From assembly GCF_034669705.1 (NCBI RefSeq), contig NZ_JAXMOR010000005.1:62001-126000 (forward strand): DNA of 64,000 nt. The letters run 5' to 3'. Both the position numbers and the translations under genes were made by a program. Position 1 is the stretch's first letter. Every line of letters begins with the position of its first letter. The DNA comes from Marinovum sp034669705. GTDB taxonomy: Bacteria; Pseudomonadota; Alphaproteobacteria; Rhodobacterales; Rhodobacteraceae. Below are positions 50,679-60,125 of the stretch, piece after piece. The notes below the pieces were generated by a model. The model searched no databases, was not told the DNA's origin, and saw only the letters and a program-made list of their open reading frames with translations.

Positions 50679-52919
50679 ATGCCAGAAGGTACGGAAAGCG
50701 AAAGCCGCAAGCTTCTCAAACGCTTGCGCGACCTCATGGCCGAGGAAGCCGCCGGTCAGGAACGGCTCGACAAGATCACCCACCTGACCGCGGATTCGAT
50801 GAAGACCGAGGTCTGCTCGGTCTATCTGTTCCGCGACGAGGACACGCTCGAGCTTTGTGCCACCGAGGGGCTCAAGGCCGAGGCGGTGCACCAGACCCGG
50901 CTGCGGGTCGGCGAGGGTCTGGTCGGCCGGGTGGCCCGGCAAGGCAACATCATCAACACCGCCAATGCGCCGCAGGCGCCGGGCTTTCGCTACATGGCCG
51001 AGACCGGCGAGGAGATCTATTCCTCCTTTCTCGGCGTGCCGATCCAGCGGCTGGGCGAGATGCTGGGCGTGCTGGTGGTGCAGTCGAAAGAGGCCCGCGA
51101 ATTCACCGCCGACGAGGTCTATGCGCTCGAGGTTGTGGCAATGGTGCTGGCCGAGATGACCGAGCTGGGCGCCTTTGTCGGCGAGGGCGCGGCGCTCTCG
51201 GCGCGGCACACCCAGCCGTATCTGATCCGCGGCATCACCGGGCAGGAAGGCGCGGCCGAGGGCCATGTCTGGCTGCACGAGCCGCGGGTCGTGGTCACCA
51301 ACCCGATCGCCGAGGATCCGCACCGCGAGCTCGACCGGCTCAAGGAAGCGGTCGACAAGCTGCGCATCGGCGTCGACGAGATGCTCGAAGGCGCGATGGG
51401 CGGCGATGCCGAACAGCTCGAGGTGCTGCAGGCCTATCGCATGTTCGCCAATTCGCGCAGCTGGATGCGGCGGATGGAAGAGGACATCGCCCGGGGGCTC
51501 TCGGCCGAGGCCGCCGTCGAGAAAGAGCAATCCGCCGCCCGCACCCGCTTGGGTCAGGTGCCCGATGCCTATCTGCGCGAGCGGCTGCATGATCTCGACG
51601 ACCTGTCGAACCGGCTGCTGCGCATCCTCACCGGACAGGGCAGCGTCACCGGCGCCGAGATGCCCGACGACCCGATCCTGATCGCCCGCAACATCGGCCC
51701 CGGCGAGCTTCTGGAATACGGCCGCCAGCTCAAGGGCATCGTGCTCGAGGAGGGCTCTGTCGGCAGCCATGCCGCCATCGTCGCGCGGGCACTGGCGATC
51801 CCGCTGGTCTTGCAGGCCAAGCGGGTGACCACCGAGGCGCTCAATGGCAACCACATCATGGTCGATGGCGATCAGGGCGTGGTCCACCTGCGCCCCGATG
51901 ACAACGTGGTCACCGCCTTCCGCGACAAGATGGCGATGCTGCACAAGGCGCAGGAGCGGTATTCCTCGATCCGCGAGAAGCCGGCGAGAACGCTGTGCGG
52001 CAAGACCATCGCGCTGCAGATGAACGCCGGGCTGATGGCCGACCTGCCCTCGCTTGAAAACTCTGGCGCCGAGGGCGTGGGCCTGTTCCGCACCGAGCTG
52101 CAGTTCCTGATCCGCAACCAGATGCCGCGCCGGATGGAACTGGCCCAGCTTTATTCGGGGGTGCTCGACGCCGCCCACGGCAAGCGCGTGGTGTTCCGCA
52201 CGCTCGACATCGGTTCGGACAAGGTGCTGCCCTACATGAAGGCCACCGACGAGCCCAACCCGGCGCTGGGCTGGCGCGCGATCCGGGTCGCGCTGGACCG
52301 GCCCGGCGTGATGCGGATGCAGCTGCAGGCGCTGTTGCGCGCCGCCAATGGCCGGCCGCTGTCGGTGATGTTTCCTTTCATCGCGCAGTACAGCGAATAC
52401 CGCCAGGCCCGGGCCGAGATGGACAAGGCAATCGAACGCGAGACCATCCTCGGCCATCCCCTGCCCTCCAAGCTCGAAGTCGGCGCCATGCTCGAGACGC
52501 CGTCGCTGGCCTTTGCACCGAATGCTTTCTTCGAGGAGGTGGAGTTCGTGTCGATCGGCGGCAACGATCTCAAGCAGTTCTTCTTTGCCGCCGACCGCGA
52601 GAACGAGCGGGTGCGGCGGCGCTATGACACGCTCAATACCTCCTTTCTCAGCTTTCTCGAGATGATCATCGCCCGCTGCGACAGCACCGGCACCCAGGTC
52701 AGCTTTTGCGGCGAGGATGCCGGCCGGCCGATCGAGGCGATCTGCATGGCGGCGATGGGGCTGCGCACGCTGTCGATGCGGCCGGCGTCGATCGGTCCGG
52801 TCAAGCACCTGCTGCGGCGCACCAACCTCGACGAGCTGCGCGGGGTGATCGATGCCGAACGCAAGCGCGGTGCCGAAACCGTGCGCGATGCGGTGATGGA
52901 GTATCTGCGCACGCATTAG
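50679..52919 (+). CDS. ptsP: Phosphoenolpyruvate-protein phosphotransferase PtsP (enzyme I-Ntr)
   Basis: A 746-residue enzyme I of the nitrogen phosphotransfer system, which passes phosphate from PEP to NPr and on to EIIA-Ntr. An N-terminal GAF domain (about 15-165) is followed by the PEP-utiliser domains; the phospho-accepting H364 lies in GSVGSHAAIVARAL, and the PEP-binding TIM barrel has GLFRTELQFLIRNQMP and the active C677 in VSFCGEDAG. The GAF domain may bind glutamine. The ATG at 50679 follows GAGGGG. lysC nearby is the usual context in this group. Confidence 0.95.
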   Translation: MPEGTESESRKLLKRLRDLMAEEAAGQERLDKITHLTADSMKTEVCSVYLFRDEDTLELCATEGLKAEAVHQTRLRVGEGLVGRVARQGNIINTANAPQAPGFRYMAETGEEIYSSFLGVPIQRLGEMLGVLVVQSKEAREFTADEVYALEVVAMVLAEMTELGAFVGEGAALSARHTQPYLIRGITGQEGAAEGHVWLHEPRVVVTNPIAEDPHRELDRLKEAVDKLRIGVDEMLEGAMGGDAEQLEVLQAYRMFANSRSWMRRMEEDIARGLSAEAAVEKEQSAARTRLGQVPDAYLRERLHDLDDLSNRLLRILTGQGSVTGAEMPDDPILIARNIGPGELLEYGRQLKGIVLEEGSVGSHAAIVARALAIPLVLQAKRVTTEALNGNHIMVDGDQGVVHLRPDDNVVTAFRDKMAMLHKAQERYSSIREKPARTLCGKTIALQMNAGLMADLPSLENSGAEGVGLFRTELQFLIRNQMPRRMELAQLYSGVLDAAHGKRVVFRTLDIGSDKVLPYMKATDEPNPALGWRAIRVALDRPGVMRMQLQALLRAANGRPLSVMFPFIAQYSEYRQARAEMDKAIERETILGHPLPSKLEVGAMLETPSLAFAPNAFFEEVEFVSIGGNDLKQFFFAADRENERVRRRYDTLNTSFLSFLEMIIARCDSTGTQVSFCGEDAGRPIEAICMAAMGLRTLSMRPASIGPVKHLLRRTNLDELRGVIDAERKRGAETVRDAVMEYLRTH

Positions 52920-52993
52920 GCGCAAGACAGATGCCGCGCGCCCGTTTCGCGCTATACTCAGATCCGAGCCCTTTGGAATCGGAGCCCCCTGTG

Positions 52994-53653
52994 ATGTTGC
53001 GCCCTGCCCTGTCCTCTTCTGCCCTGCTGCGCCCTGCTCTTTTGGCCAGCCTCCTCGCCTGCGCCGCCGGCACGGCCCTTGCCGAGCCGGGCTATTTCCG
53101 GGTCACCGGCGTGGCCTCTGACGACACGCTGAACGTCCGCGCCGAGCCGGATGCCGGCAGTGCCGACATCGGTGACCTCGCCCATGACCAGAGTGCCGTC
53201 GAGGTGCTCGACACCGACGCCAGCGGCGACTGGGGGCGGATCACCTGGGAGGAAAGCCACGGCTGGGTGGCGATGCGCTTTCTCACGCCTGAGGAACTGC
53301 CGATGATCGGCGACAGCCGTCTGCCGGCCGGGCTGCTCTGCACCGGGACCGAGCCATTCTGGTCGATCCGCTACACCGCCGACACCGCGCTCTACTCGGA
53401 TTTCAACAACAATACCGCCAACCTGCCGATGACCGACCAGCTCACCGCCGCCGGGCGGGCGGGGTTTCCGGTGCTGCTGCGCCATGGCGCCAGCAACGTG
53501 ACGGCCACCGCGGTGATCCGGGCGCAGCTCTGCTCCGACGGCATGAGCGACCGCGACTACCCCTATGCCGCCGGCCTGATGATCGAGGCCGGCAAGGAGC
53601 GGATCCTGTTTGACGGCTGCTGCCGGCTGCCGCTCGAGGCGGGCTCGAATTAA
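52994..53653 (+). CDS. Secreted SH3-domain protein with COG3650-like C-terminal domain
   Basis: A 219-residue exported protein: signal peptide (about 1-30), a bacterial SH3 domain (about 35-100: GVASDDTLNVRAEPDAGSAD and GRITWEESHGWVAMRFL), and a C-terminal domain that opens with LLCTGTEPFWSIRY and ends with RILFDGCCRLP. Four cysteines in the C-terminal domain probably form disulfides. SH3_3 domains often bind cell-wall peptides. The downstream gene encodes a second, shorter version of the same C-terminal domain. GTG at 52991 directly before the ATG is an alternative start. Confidence 0.82.
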   Translation: MLRPALSSSALLRPALLASLLACAAGTALAEPGYFRVTGVASDDTLNVRAEPDAGSADIGDLAHDQSAVEVLDTDASGDWGRITWEESHGWVAMRFLTPEELPMIGDSRLPAGLLCTGTEPFWSIRYTADTALYSDFNNNTANLPMTDQLTAAGRAGFPVLLRHGASNVTATAVIRAQLCSDGMSDRDYPYAAGLMIEAGKERILFDGCCRLPLEAGSN

Positions 53654-53712
53654 CGCCTGAATGGCGCGCTGTCCCCTTTTCAATCGCGCCGGCATATGGT
53701 CCTTATCGCGGC

Positions 53713-54069
53713 ATGTTACGCAGTGCCGCCCTGTCCCTGATGCTCTTTGCCGCGCCGGCGCTGGCGCGCGATCTGCCGTTGTCCTGCGCAGGCGAGGCCC
53801 CCGGCTGGCGGCTTGATCTACTGGGGCCGGTGGCGGTGTTCCATTTCCCCGCGCGTACCGAGATGGAGGTCCGGCTGACCACCCCGGCCGAGGGCCGCGA
53901 CTGGCCGATTGCCAAGACCCTGACCGGCCCCCGCGACACCGCCATCGTGGTGCTGCAGGAACGCGCCTGCGTCACCGGTCACGGAAGCTTTCCGATCGAG
54001 GCGCAGGTGCTGACCCAGCGCGGCACCACGCCGATCCTGCTCACCGGCTGCTGCGCGGTGGTGGAATGA
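53713..54069 (+). CDS. Small secreted protein related to the preceding C-terminal domain
   Basis: A 118-residue protein with a signal peptide (LRSAALSLMLFAAPALA). The mature part runs from SCAGEAPGWRLDLLGPVAVF to TPILLTGCCAVVE and shares the opening C-G-P-W pattern, a mid-domain cysteine and the closing GCC with the SH3-domain protein upstream, so I read it as a diverged paralogue lacking SH3. Function unknown. Its stop overlaps the start of the EamA transporter by 4 bases. Confidence 0.72.
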   Translation: MLRSAALSLMLFAAPALARDLPLSCAGEAPGWRLDLLGPVAVFHFPARTEMEVRLTTPAEGRDWPIAKTLTGPRDTAIVVLQERACVTGHGSFPIEAQVLTQRGTTPILLTGCCAVVE

Positions 54070-54959
54070 GCGATACCGTCAAGGCCGCGCTCTGGATGAT
54101 CGGGGCGATCGTCTCGTTCACCTCGATGGCAGTGGCCGGGCGCGAGGTGAGCCTCAACCTCGATACCTTTGAAATCATGATGTACCGCAGCCTGATCGGC
54201 GTGGTCATCGTCGTGGTGGTCGCAGGCGTCACCGGCAGTCTGGGCCAGGTGACCCGCCGCAACCTGGGCGTGCATGCCATCCGCAATCTGAGCCACTTCG
54301 CCGGCCAGAACCTGTGGTTCTACTCGATCACCGCGATCCCCCTGGCGCAGGTTTTCGCGCTCGAATTCACTTCGCCGCTCTGGGTCATCGTTCTGGCGCC
54401 GCTGATCCTGGGCGAGCGGCTGACACGGGTGGGTGTCATTGCGGCGGGCATCGGCTTTGTCGGCATCCTGATCGTCACTCGTCCCAACCCCGAGACGCTG
54501 GAGTTCGGCCAGCTCACCGCGGCGCTGGCGGCGATCGGCTTTGCCGGATCGGCGGTCTTTACCCGGCTTCTGACCCGGACCGAGACGATCACCTGCATCC
54601 TGTTCTATCTCACTGTGATGCAAGCGGTTTTCGGGATCATCTGCGCCGGCTTCGATGGTGATGTCGCGCTGCCGACGGCGGCCAACCTGCCCTGGGTGGC
54701 GCTGATCGCCTGTGCCGGGCTGGTGGCGCATTTCTGCCTGACCACGGCGCTCAAGCTGGCGCCGGCGGCGGTGGTCATGCCGATTGATTTCGCCCGTCTG
54801 CCAGTGATCGCCCTGGTCGGGATGTGGGTCTATTTCGAGCCGCTGGACCTGCTGGTTCTGGCCGGCGCGGCGATCATCTTTGGGGGCAATTACCTCAACA
54901 TCTGGTCTGCCTCGCGGGTCCGCGGCCCGGTGCGTGGCGTTGACGTAACAGAAAAGTAA
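54066..54959 (+). CDS. EamA/DMT superfamily transporter
   Basis: A 297-residue membrane protein with ten predicted helices in two EamA halves. The first half includes FYSITAIPLAQVFALEFTSP and the second AGLVAHFCLTTALKLAPAAV followed by PIDFARLPVIALVGMWVYFE, features of the RhaT/S-adenosylmethionine-uptake-like branch. The substrate is unknown. The ATGA overlap shows co-translation with the small secreted protein upstream. Confidence 0.88.
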   Translation: MSDTVKAALWMIGAIVSFTSMAVAGREVSLNLDTFEIMMYRSLIGVVIVVVVAGVTGSLGQVTRRNLGVHAIRNLSHFAGQNLWFYSITAIPLAQVFALEFTSPLWVIVLAPLILGERLTRVGVIAAGIGFVGILIVTRPNPETLEFGQLTAALAAIGFAGSAVFTRLLTRTETITCILFYLTVMQAVFGIICAGFDGDVALPTAANLPWVALIACAGLVAHFCLTTALKLAPAAVVMPIDFARLPVIALVGMWVYFEPLDLLVLAGAAIIFGGNYLNIWSASRVRGPVRGVDVTEK

Positions 54960-55057
54960 CGTCACGGCACAACCACAAGTATGACGTTGGGTCAGGAATT
55001 GACCCAAAACTCCCCTGCGACATAGCGTTCAGGCAGGGAAGAGACAGGAAAATCCAG

Positions 55058-56236
55058 ATGAAATATATAGCAAGCGCCGCCTCGGCGGCCTGCCTTGTCG
55101 CAGGCGTGGCCCAGGCGGGCGGCCTCGAACGGGCGCGACCGGCCGAGTCCATTCTGTTCGAGCAGGGCAATTATGTTCAGTTCTCGTTTTCGCAGACCGA
55201 TGCGGACGTGTCGGGCGACTACCCCGCCTTTGTCGGTGGCGGCAGCACCGGCGACATGTCGGAGGCCACCCAGCACATCGGCTTTGGCCTGAAGATGGCG
55301 ATCAACGACCGGTTCGACTTTGCCATGCTGATGTCGCAGCCCTATGCGGCCGATGCGAGCTATGGACAGGGCTTCTACGAGGGGCTCACCGCGCGCTGGA
55401 ACAGCACCGCCGTCGACGCCATCCTCAAGTACAAGATCAACGACCGGATCTCGGTCTATGGCGGTCCGAGCCTGCTGACCTCTTCGGCCGATATCACCAT
55501 CCCGCTGACGCTGGCCAATATCGCTTCCGACCCCGACGGTCCGGCGCTGCTGGGCGGCGGCCCGCAGCCGGGCTCGATCGTCAGCGACTATTCCGCCTCG
55601 AGCTCGAGGGAGACCGACCTCGGCTTCATCGTCGGTACCGCCTATGAGATCCCCGACTATGCGCTGCGCGTGGCGCTGACCTATCGCTCGGAGATCGAGC
55701 ATGAATTCGACGCCCGCGAAAGCTATACCCAGCTCACGCTGCCCGGCGGCGTGCCGACCTTTGCCGCGGTGGCCACCAACAGCGACCTGCCGATCATCAT
55801 GCCGCAATCGCTGACCCTGGATTTCCAGACCGGCGTGGCGCCCAAGACGCTGGTCTTCGGCTCGGTCAAATGGACCGAATGGTCCAAGTGGCAGGTCAAG
55901 CCCGGCAACTACGAGGCCGAGACCGGCGGCGAGATCACCAGCTTCGACAATGACACCTTCACCTATCAGCTCGGTGTCGGCCGTCAGCTCTCGGACGAGC
56001 TCTCGGTGTTTGCCCGGGCCGGCTACGAATCGAAGAAGGGCGGCGAACGCTCGCGTCTGTCGCCCACCGACGGCTATACCTCGATCGGCCTCGGCGGCAG
56101 CTATACCATGGGACAGGTCAAGATCACCGCCGGCGTCGAACACGCCTGGCTGGGCGATGCGGAATCGAGCACGCCCACCGACTTTTCCGACAACACCGCC
56201 ACCGGTTTCGGCATCAGCGTCGGCTTCGCCTTCTGA
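55058..56236 (+). CDS. Outer membrane protein transport protein, OmpP1/FadL/TodX family
   Basis: A 392-residue outer-membrane barrel with a signal peptide (MKYIASAASAACLVAGVAQA) and the FadL-type plug start GGLERARPAESILFEQGNYV. The remainder alternates hydrophobic strands and polar loops and ends in an aromatic residue (GFGISVGFAF), as needed for barrel assembly. It would let hydrophobic compounds such as long-chain fatty acids cross the outer membrane. AGGA lies 9 bases before the ATG. The 98-base gap upstream carries its promoter; a terminator follows. Confidence 0.92.
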   Translation: MKYIASAASAACLVAGVAQAGGLERARPAESILFEQGNYVQFSFSQTDADVSGDYPAFVGGGSTGDMSEATQHIGFGLKMAINDRFDFAMLMSQPYAADASYGQGFYEGLTARWNSTAVDAILKYKINDRISVYGGPSLLTSSADITIPLTLANIASDPDGPALLGGGPQPGSIVSDYSASSSRETDLGFIVGTAYEIPDYALRVALTYRSEIEHEFDARESYTQLTLPGGVPTFAAVATNSDLPIIMPQSLTLDFQTGVAPKTLVFGSVKWTEWSKWQVKPGNYEAETGGEITSFDNDTFTYQLGVGRQLSDELSVFARAGYESKKGGERSRLSPTDGYTSIGLGGSYTMGQVKITAGVEHAWLGDAESSTPTDFSDNTATGFGISVGFAF

Positions 56237-56263
56237 GGCCCGCACGACATCCGCTCACGGATC

Positions 56264-56297
56264 GGCCCCGTTCGCGTTCATCGCGGCGGGGCTTTTT
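56264..56297 (+). terminator. Terminator of the FadL-family gene
   Basis: GCCCCG-TT-CGCG, loop TTCAT, CGCG-G-CGGGGC followed by TTTTT: an interrupted stem of 10 bp with a five-T run, 28 bases after the stop. Confidence 0.85.
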
Positions 56298-56347
56298 CGT
56301 GGCGGGCGGCTGTGCTAGGCGAAGCCCGAGACCAACGGGACCGTGAC

Positions 56348-57220
56348 ATGCTCTATTCATCTGCCGACGACTGGCGCCGCGCGCGCAAGAAACGGGTGCT
56401 GTTCTTTGGCATGTCCGGCCTGGGAAAGACCCATGTCTCCAACCTGTTGCGCGACAATGGCGACTGGTTCCACTATTCCATCGATTACCGCATCGGCACC
56501 CGTTACATGGGCGAATACATCGCCGACAATGCCAAGGCGCACGCCATGCAGGTGCCGTTTCTGCGCGACCTGCTGCTGTCAGACAGCATCTACATCGGCT
56601 CGAACATCTCGTTTCACAACCTGACCCCGGTTTCGGCCTATCTGGGCAAGCCCGGCAACCCCGACCACGGCGGTCTGCCGATGACGGAATACACCCGCCG
56701 GCAGGACCAGTTCCGCCAGGCCGAGATCAACGCGCTGATGGACACCGGCTATTTCATCGACCGGGCGCAGGCGCTTTATGACTACCCGCATTTCATCTGC
56801 GACACCGGCGGCTCGATCTGCGAATGGGTCGATCCCGAGGATCCGGCCGACCCGGTGCTGACCGCGCTTTCGGACCGCACGCTGATGATCTGGATCGAAG
56901 GCTCCGAGGCGCATACCCAGGAGCTCATTCGCCGCTTCAACCGCGCGCCCAAGCCGATGGCCTATCAGCCGGCCTTCCTCGCCCGCTGCTGGCAGGAATA
57001 CCTGGCCGAAGAGGGCTGCACCGAGGCCGAGGTCGACCCAGATGCCTTTATCCGCTGGACCTATGGCCGGGCGCTGGCGCATCGCCAGCCGCTCTATGCC
57101 GCGATGGCTCGGAACTGGGGCGTGACGGTCACCGCCGACGAGATCGCGCACGTGCGCGATCAGGCCGATTTCACCGATCTGGTGGCGCGGGCCATCGCTC
57201 AGCCCGGTCCGCGCGCCTGA
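56348..57220 (+). CDS. P-loop NTPase of unknown function
   Basis: A 290-residue protein with a Walker A motif GMSGLGKTH (21-29) after a hydrophobic strand (RVLFF), and an aspartate-containing strand HFICDTGGSICEW that may be the Walker B. The layout resembles a small kinase or ATPase; conserved features such as YRIGTRYMGEYI and SNISFHNLTPVSAYL are not tied to a named function. I use the ATG at 56348 because the extension to 56312 lies in the terminator and promoter gap. It stands alone before metA. Confidence 0.78.
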   Translation: MLYSSADDWRRARKKRVLFFGMSGLGKTHVSNLLRDNGDWFHYSIDYRIGTRYMGEYIADNAKAHAMQVPFLRDLLLSDSIYIGSNISFHNLTPVSAYLGKPGNPDHGGLPMTEYTRRQDQFRQAEINALMDTGYFIDRAQALYDYPHFICDTGGSICEWVDPEDPADPVLTALSDRTLMIWIEGSEAHTQELIRRFNRAPKPMAYQPAFLARCWQEYLAEEGCTEAEVDPDAFIRWTYGRALAHRQPLYAAMARNWGVTVTADEIAHVRDQADFTDLVARAIAQPGPRA

Positions 57221-57279
57221 CCGCTTGTGGCGCGCGCCGCTCTGGCCTATTCCTCTGACGCCACAGGAAAGGACACCCG

Positions 57280-58218
57280 ATGCCCCTGAAACTGCCCAGT
57301 GATCTGCCCGCCTTCGACGTGCTCTCGCGCGAGGGTGTGATGGTCATGGCAGAGCAACAGGCCGAGCATCAGGACATCCGCCCCCTGCGCATCGGGCTGC
57401 TGAACCTGATGCCCAAGAAGATCGCCACCGAGACCCAGTTCGCCCGGCTGATCGGTGCCTCGCCGCTGCAGATCGAGCTGACGCTGATCCGGATGAGCGA
57501 GCATGAGACCAAGACCACCTCGGCCGAGCACATGGAGAGCTTTTATCACCCGTTCCGCGAGATCAAGCACCAGAAGTTCGACGGGCTGATCATCACCGGC
57601 GCCCCGATCGAGCATCTGCCCTTTGCCGATGTCACCTATTGGGACGAGCTCACCCAGATCCTCGACTGGACCCAGACCAACGTGCATTCCACCTTTGGCG
57701 TCTGCTGGGGCGGCATGGCGATGATCAACTATTTCCACGGCGTGCAGAAACACATCCTGCCCGCCAAGGCCTTTGGCTGTTTCCGTCACACCAACCTCGA
57801 TCCGGCCTCGCCCTATCTGCGCGGCTTCTCGGACGAGTTCGTGATCCCGGTCAGCCGCTGGACCGAAATGCGCCAACCCGAGATCGACGCCGCGCCGGGG
57901 CTGCGCACGCTTCTGGGCAGCGACGAAGTCGGGCCCTGTCTGGTCGAGGATCCGACCCACCGGGCGCTCTATATCTTCAACCATTTCGAATATGACAGCG
58001 GCACGCTCAAGGAGGAATACGACCGCGACGTCGCCAATGGCACCGCGATCAACGTGCCGCGCAACTACTACCCCGGCGACGACCCCTCGAAAAAGCCGCA
58101 GAACCGCTGGCGCAGCCACGCGCATCTGCTCTACGGCAACTGGATCAGCGAAATGTACCTGACGACGCCCTTCGACATGAGCGAGATCGGTTGCAAATCG
58201 ACCGACCTGCGCGGCTGA
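57280..58218 (+). CDS. metA: Homoserine O-acyltransferase (predicted O-acetyltransferase)
   Basis: A 312-residue enzyme of methionine synthesis that acylates homoserine. The catalytic C142 lies in GVCWGGMAMINYFHG and the partner histidine in FNHFEYDSGTL. Position 111 is glutamate (TGAPIEHLPF); in this family a glutamate here favours acetyl-CoA while glycine, as in E. coli, favours succinyl-CoA, so O-acetylhomoserine is the predicted product. AAAGGA precedes the ATG. The 59-base upstream gap is short and shows no riboswitch fold that I can recognise. Confidence 0.95.
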   Translation: MPLKLPSDLPAFDVLSREGVMVMAEQQAEHQDIRPLRIGLLNLMPKKIATETQFARLIGASPLQIELTLIRMSEHETKTTSAEHMESFYHPFREIKHQKFDGLIITGAPIEHLPFADVTYWDELTQILDWTQTNVHSTFGVCWGGMAMINYFHGVQKHILPAKAFGCFRHTNLDPASPYLRGFSDEFVIPVSRWTEMRQPEIDAAPGLRTLLGSDEVGPCLVEDPTHRALYIFNHFEYDSGTLKEEYDRDVANGTAINVPRNYYPGDDPSKKPQNRWRSHAHLLYGNWISEMYLTTPFDMSEIGCKSTDLRG

Positions 58219-59186
58219 TGGTCGCCAACCTGGCCTTTGCCCTGTTGACCGTGGCGCTTCTGGCCGGAGGCGTCTTTCTGATCGACCGGCGGGCCGACCT
58301 GCGCGAGGCCGAGGCCGAGGCGAAATATGGCCCCAAGGGCGAGCTCATCGACGTGGACGGCACCACGGTGCACGCGCTGGTGACCGGCGAGGGCCCGGAT
58401 CTGGTGTTGATCCACGGCGCCTCGGGCAACCTGCGCGATTTCACCTTCGATCTGGTCGAGCCGCTGGCGCGCAACTACCGGGTGATCGCCTTTGACCGCC
58501 CCGGTCTTGGCTGGACCGACCCGCTGGACGGAACCGCCGACACCCCGCGCCACCAGGCGCGTCTGCTGCAACAGGCGGCCGACCGGCTGGGCGTCTCGAC
58601 CCCGCTGGTGCTGGGCCACTCCTTTGGCGGTGCTGTGGCGCTGGGCTGGGCACTCGAGCGGCCCGAGGAGACCGCCGGGCTGGTGCTGCTGGGCGCGGTG
58701 TCGAACCCCTGGCCTGGCGGGCTGGACACGCTCTATCACGTCAATGCCTCGCGCCTTGGCGGTGCGCTGGTGGTGCCGCTGATCACCGCCTTTGCGCCCC
58801 TCACCCGGGTGCATGCGGCGCTCGAGGCGATCTTTGCGCCGCAGCGGGTGCCGGTGGGCTATGCCCGCCACATCGGCGCCGGGCTGACCCTGCGCCGCGA
58901 CAGCCTGCGCGCCAATGCCCGGCAGATCATCGACCTGCGGCCGCAGGTGGTCGAGATGTCAGCGCAGTACCCGCGCCTCGGGATGCCGGTCGAGATCCTT
59001 CATGGAGAGGCCGATACCATCGTGCCGCTCGAGGTCCATTCCGTGCCACTGAGCCGCCAGCTGCCGGACGCCAATCTGGTGCGGATGCCGGGCGTCGGCC
59101 ACATGCCGCATCACGCCGATCCCGAGGCGGTGATCGCCGCGGTCGATCGTGCCGCGGCCCGCGCCGGGCTTCGTGAAGGGCATTAA
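58218..59186 (+). CDS. Alpha/beta hydrolase, membrane-anchored
   Basis: A 322-residue hydrolase. One N-terminal membrane segment (about 3-22: ANLAFALLTVALLAGGVFLI) is followed by the alpha/beta hydrolase domain: oxyanion HGASGN, nucleophile S135 in LGHSFGGAV, acid in LHGEADTIVP and histidine in GVGHMPHH. A haloperoxidase- or lipase-like role is possible; the substrate is unknown. The ATG overlaps the metA stop (TGATG), so the two are co-transcribed. Confidence 0.88.
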   Translation: MVANLAFALLTVALLAGGVFLIDRRADLREAEAEAKYGPKGELIDVDGTTVHALVTGEGPDLVLIHGASGNLRDFTFDLVEPLARNYRVIAFDRPGLGWTDPLDGTADTPRHQARLLQQAADRLGVSTPLVLGHSFGGAVALGWALERPEETAGLVLLGAVSNPWPGGLDTLYHVNASRLGGALVVPLITAFAPLTRVHAALEAIFAPQRVPVGYARHIGAGLTLRRDSLRANARQIIDLRPQVVEMSAQYPRLGMPVEILHGEADTIVPLEVHSVPLSRQLPDANLVRMPGVGHMPHHADPEAVIAAVDRAAARAGLREGH

Positions 59187-59240
59187 CATTGCAACACCGG
59201 ACCTAAGACGCCATATTTCAATAAAAATATGCGAGGCTCC

Positions 59241-60125
59241 ATGGCTAGACCCTTTGACGGCGCGATCAGCGCCTTTTTCGAGAACGACGCCCCCAAGAAC
59301 ATCCGCAACGCCATCAAGCGCTCCGAGAAGGGCGAGATGCTGTCGGAAGGCTACCCCTATCTCGAACGCATGCCGCGCAAGGCCTATGACAAGGTCATGG
59401 CGGCGCTGCAGATCGAGTTGGTCAAGCTGCAGGCCTGGGTCAAGGACAGCGGCGCGCGGGTCGCCGTGGTGTTTGAAGGCCGCGATGCCGCCGGCAAGGG
59501 CGGCACGATCAAGCGCTTCCGCGAGAACCTGAACCCGCGGGTGGCGCAGGTGGTGGCGCTGCCGAAACCCTCAGACAGCGAGGCCGGGCAATGGTATTTC
59601 CAGCGCTACATCACCCGCCTGCCCACCGCCGGTGAAATCGTGCTGTTCGACCGCTCGTGGTACAACCGCGCGGTGGTGGAAAAGGTCTTCGGCTTCTGCA
59701 CCGACGAAGAACGCGAACGGTTTTTCGACCAGGCGCCGGATTTCGAAAAGATGCTGGTGGATGAAGGCATTATCCTGATCAAGCTCTGGCTCAACGTCGG
59801 CCGCGCCGAGCAGTTGCGCCGCTTTCTCAGCCGCGAGAAGGACCCGCTCAAGCACTGGAAGCTGAGTTGGGTCGATGTCGAGGGCCTCAAGCGCTGGGAC
59901 GCCTACACCGCCGCCATCGCCGAGACCTTCGAGCGCACCGATACCGAGGTCGCACCCTGGACGGTGGTGCGCTCGGACGACAAGCGCCGGGCGCGGATCA
60001 ATGCGCTGCGCACCGTGCTGCACCGGATCGACTATGCCAACAAGGACGCCCATGCCATCGGCCAGATCGACCCGCTGATCGCCGGCGGGCCGGAGCTGTG
60101 GCAGGCCCGCGCGCAAGATGCCTAA
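59241..60125 (+). CDS. ppk2: Polyphosphate kinase 2
   Basis: A 294-residue PPK2 enzyme that transfers phosphate between polyphosphate and nucleotides. Walker A is GRDAAGKGG (80-88), Walker B includes D137 in VLFDRSWYNRAVVE, and the lid region contains FLSREKDPLKHWKLSW; this is the single-domain form of about 300 residues. Whether it prefers GDP, ADP or AMP cannot be read with certainty. I start it at 59241, where GAGG lies 4-5 bases upstream; an ATG at 59229 lacks such a site. It overlaps the TetR gene by 8 bases. Confidence 0.94.
   Translation: MARPFDGAISAFFENDAPKNIRNAIKRSEKGEMLSEGYPYLERMPRKAYDKVMAALQIELVKLQAWVKDSGARVAVVFEGRDAAGKGGTIKRFRENLNPRVAQVVALPKPSDSEAGQWYFQRYITRLPTAGEIVLFDRSWYNRAVVEKVFGFCTDEERERFFDQAPDFEKMLVDEGIILIKLWLNVGRAEQLRRFLSREKDPLKHWKLSWVDVEGLKRWDAYTAAIAETFERTDTEVAPWTVVRSDDKRRARINALRTVLHRIDYANKDAHAIGQIDPLIAGGPELWQARAQDA

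Noticed and set aside
50607..52925. A 772-codon open frame on the minus strand across the whole of ptsP
   Set aside because: It mirrors ptsP almost exactly, has no recognisable motifs and the composition typical of an antisense frame in GC-rich coding DNA; ptsP has clear family motifs.
57221..57279. Possible SAM riboswitch before metA
   Set aside because: The gap is only 59 bases and shows no pseudoknot or conserved core of the SAM-II or SAM/SAH classes that I can recognise.
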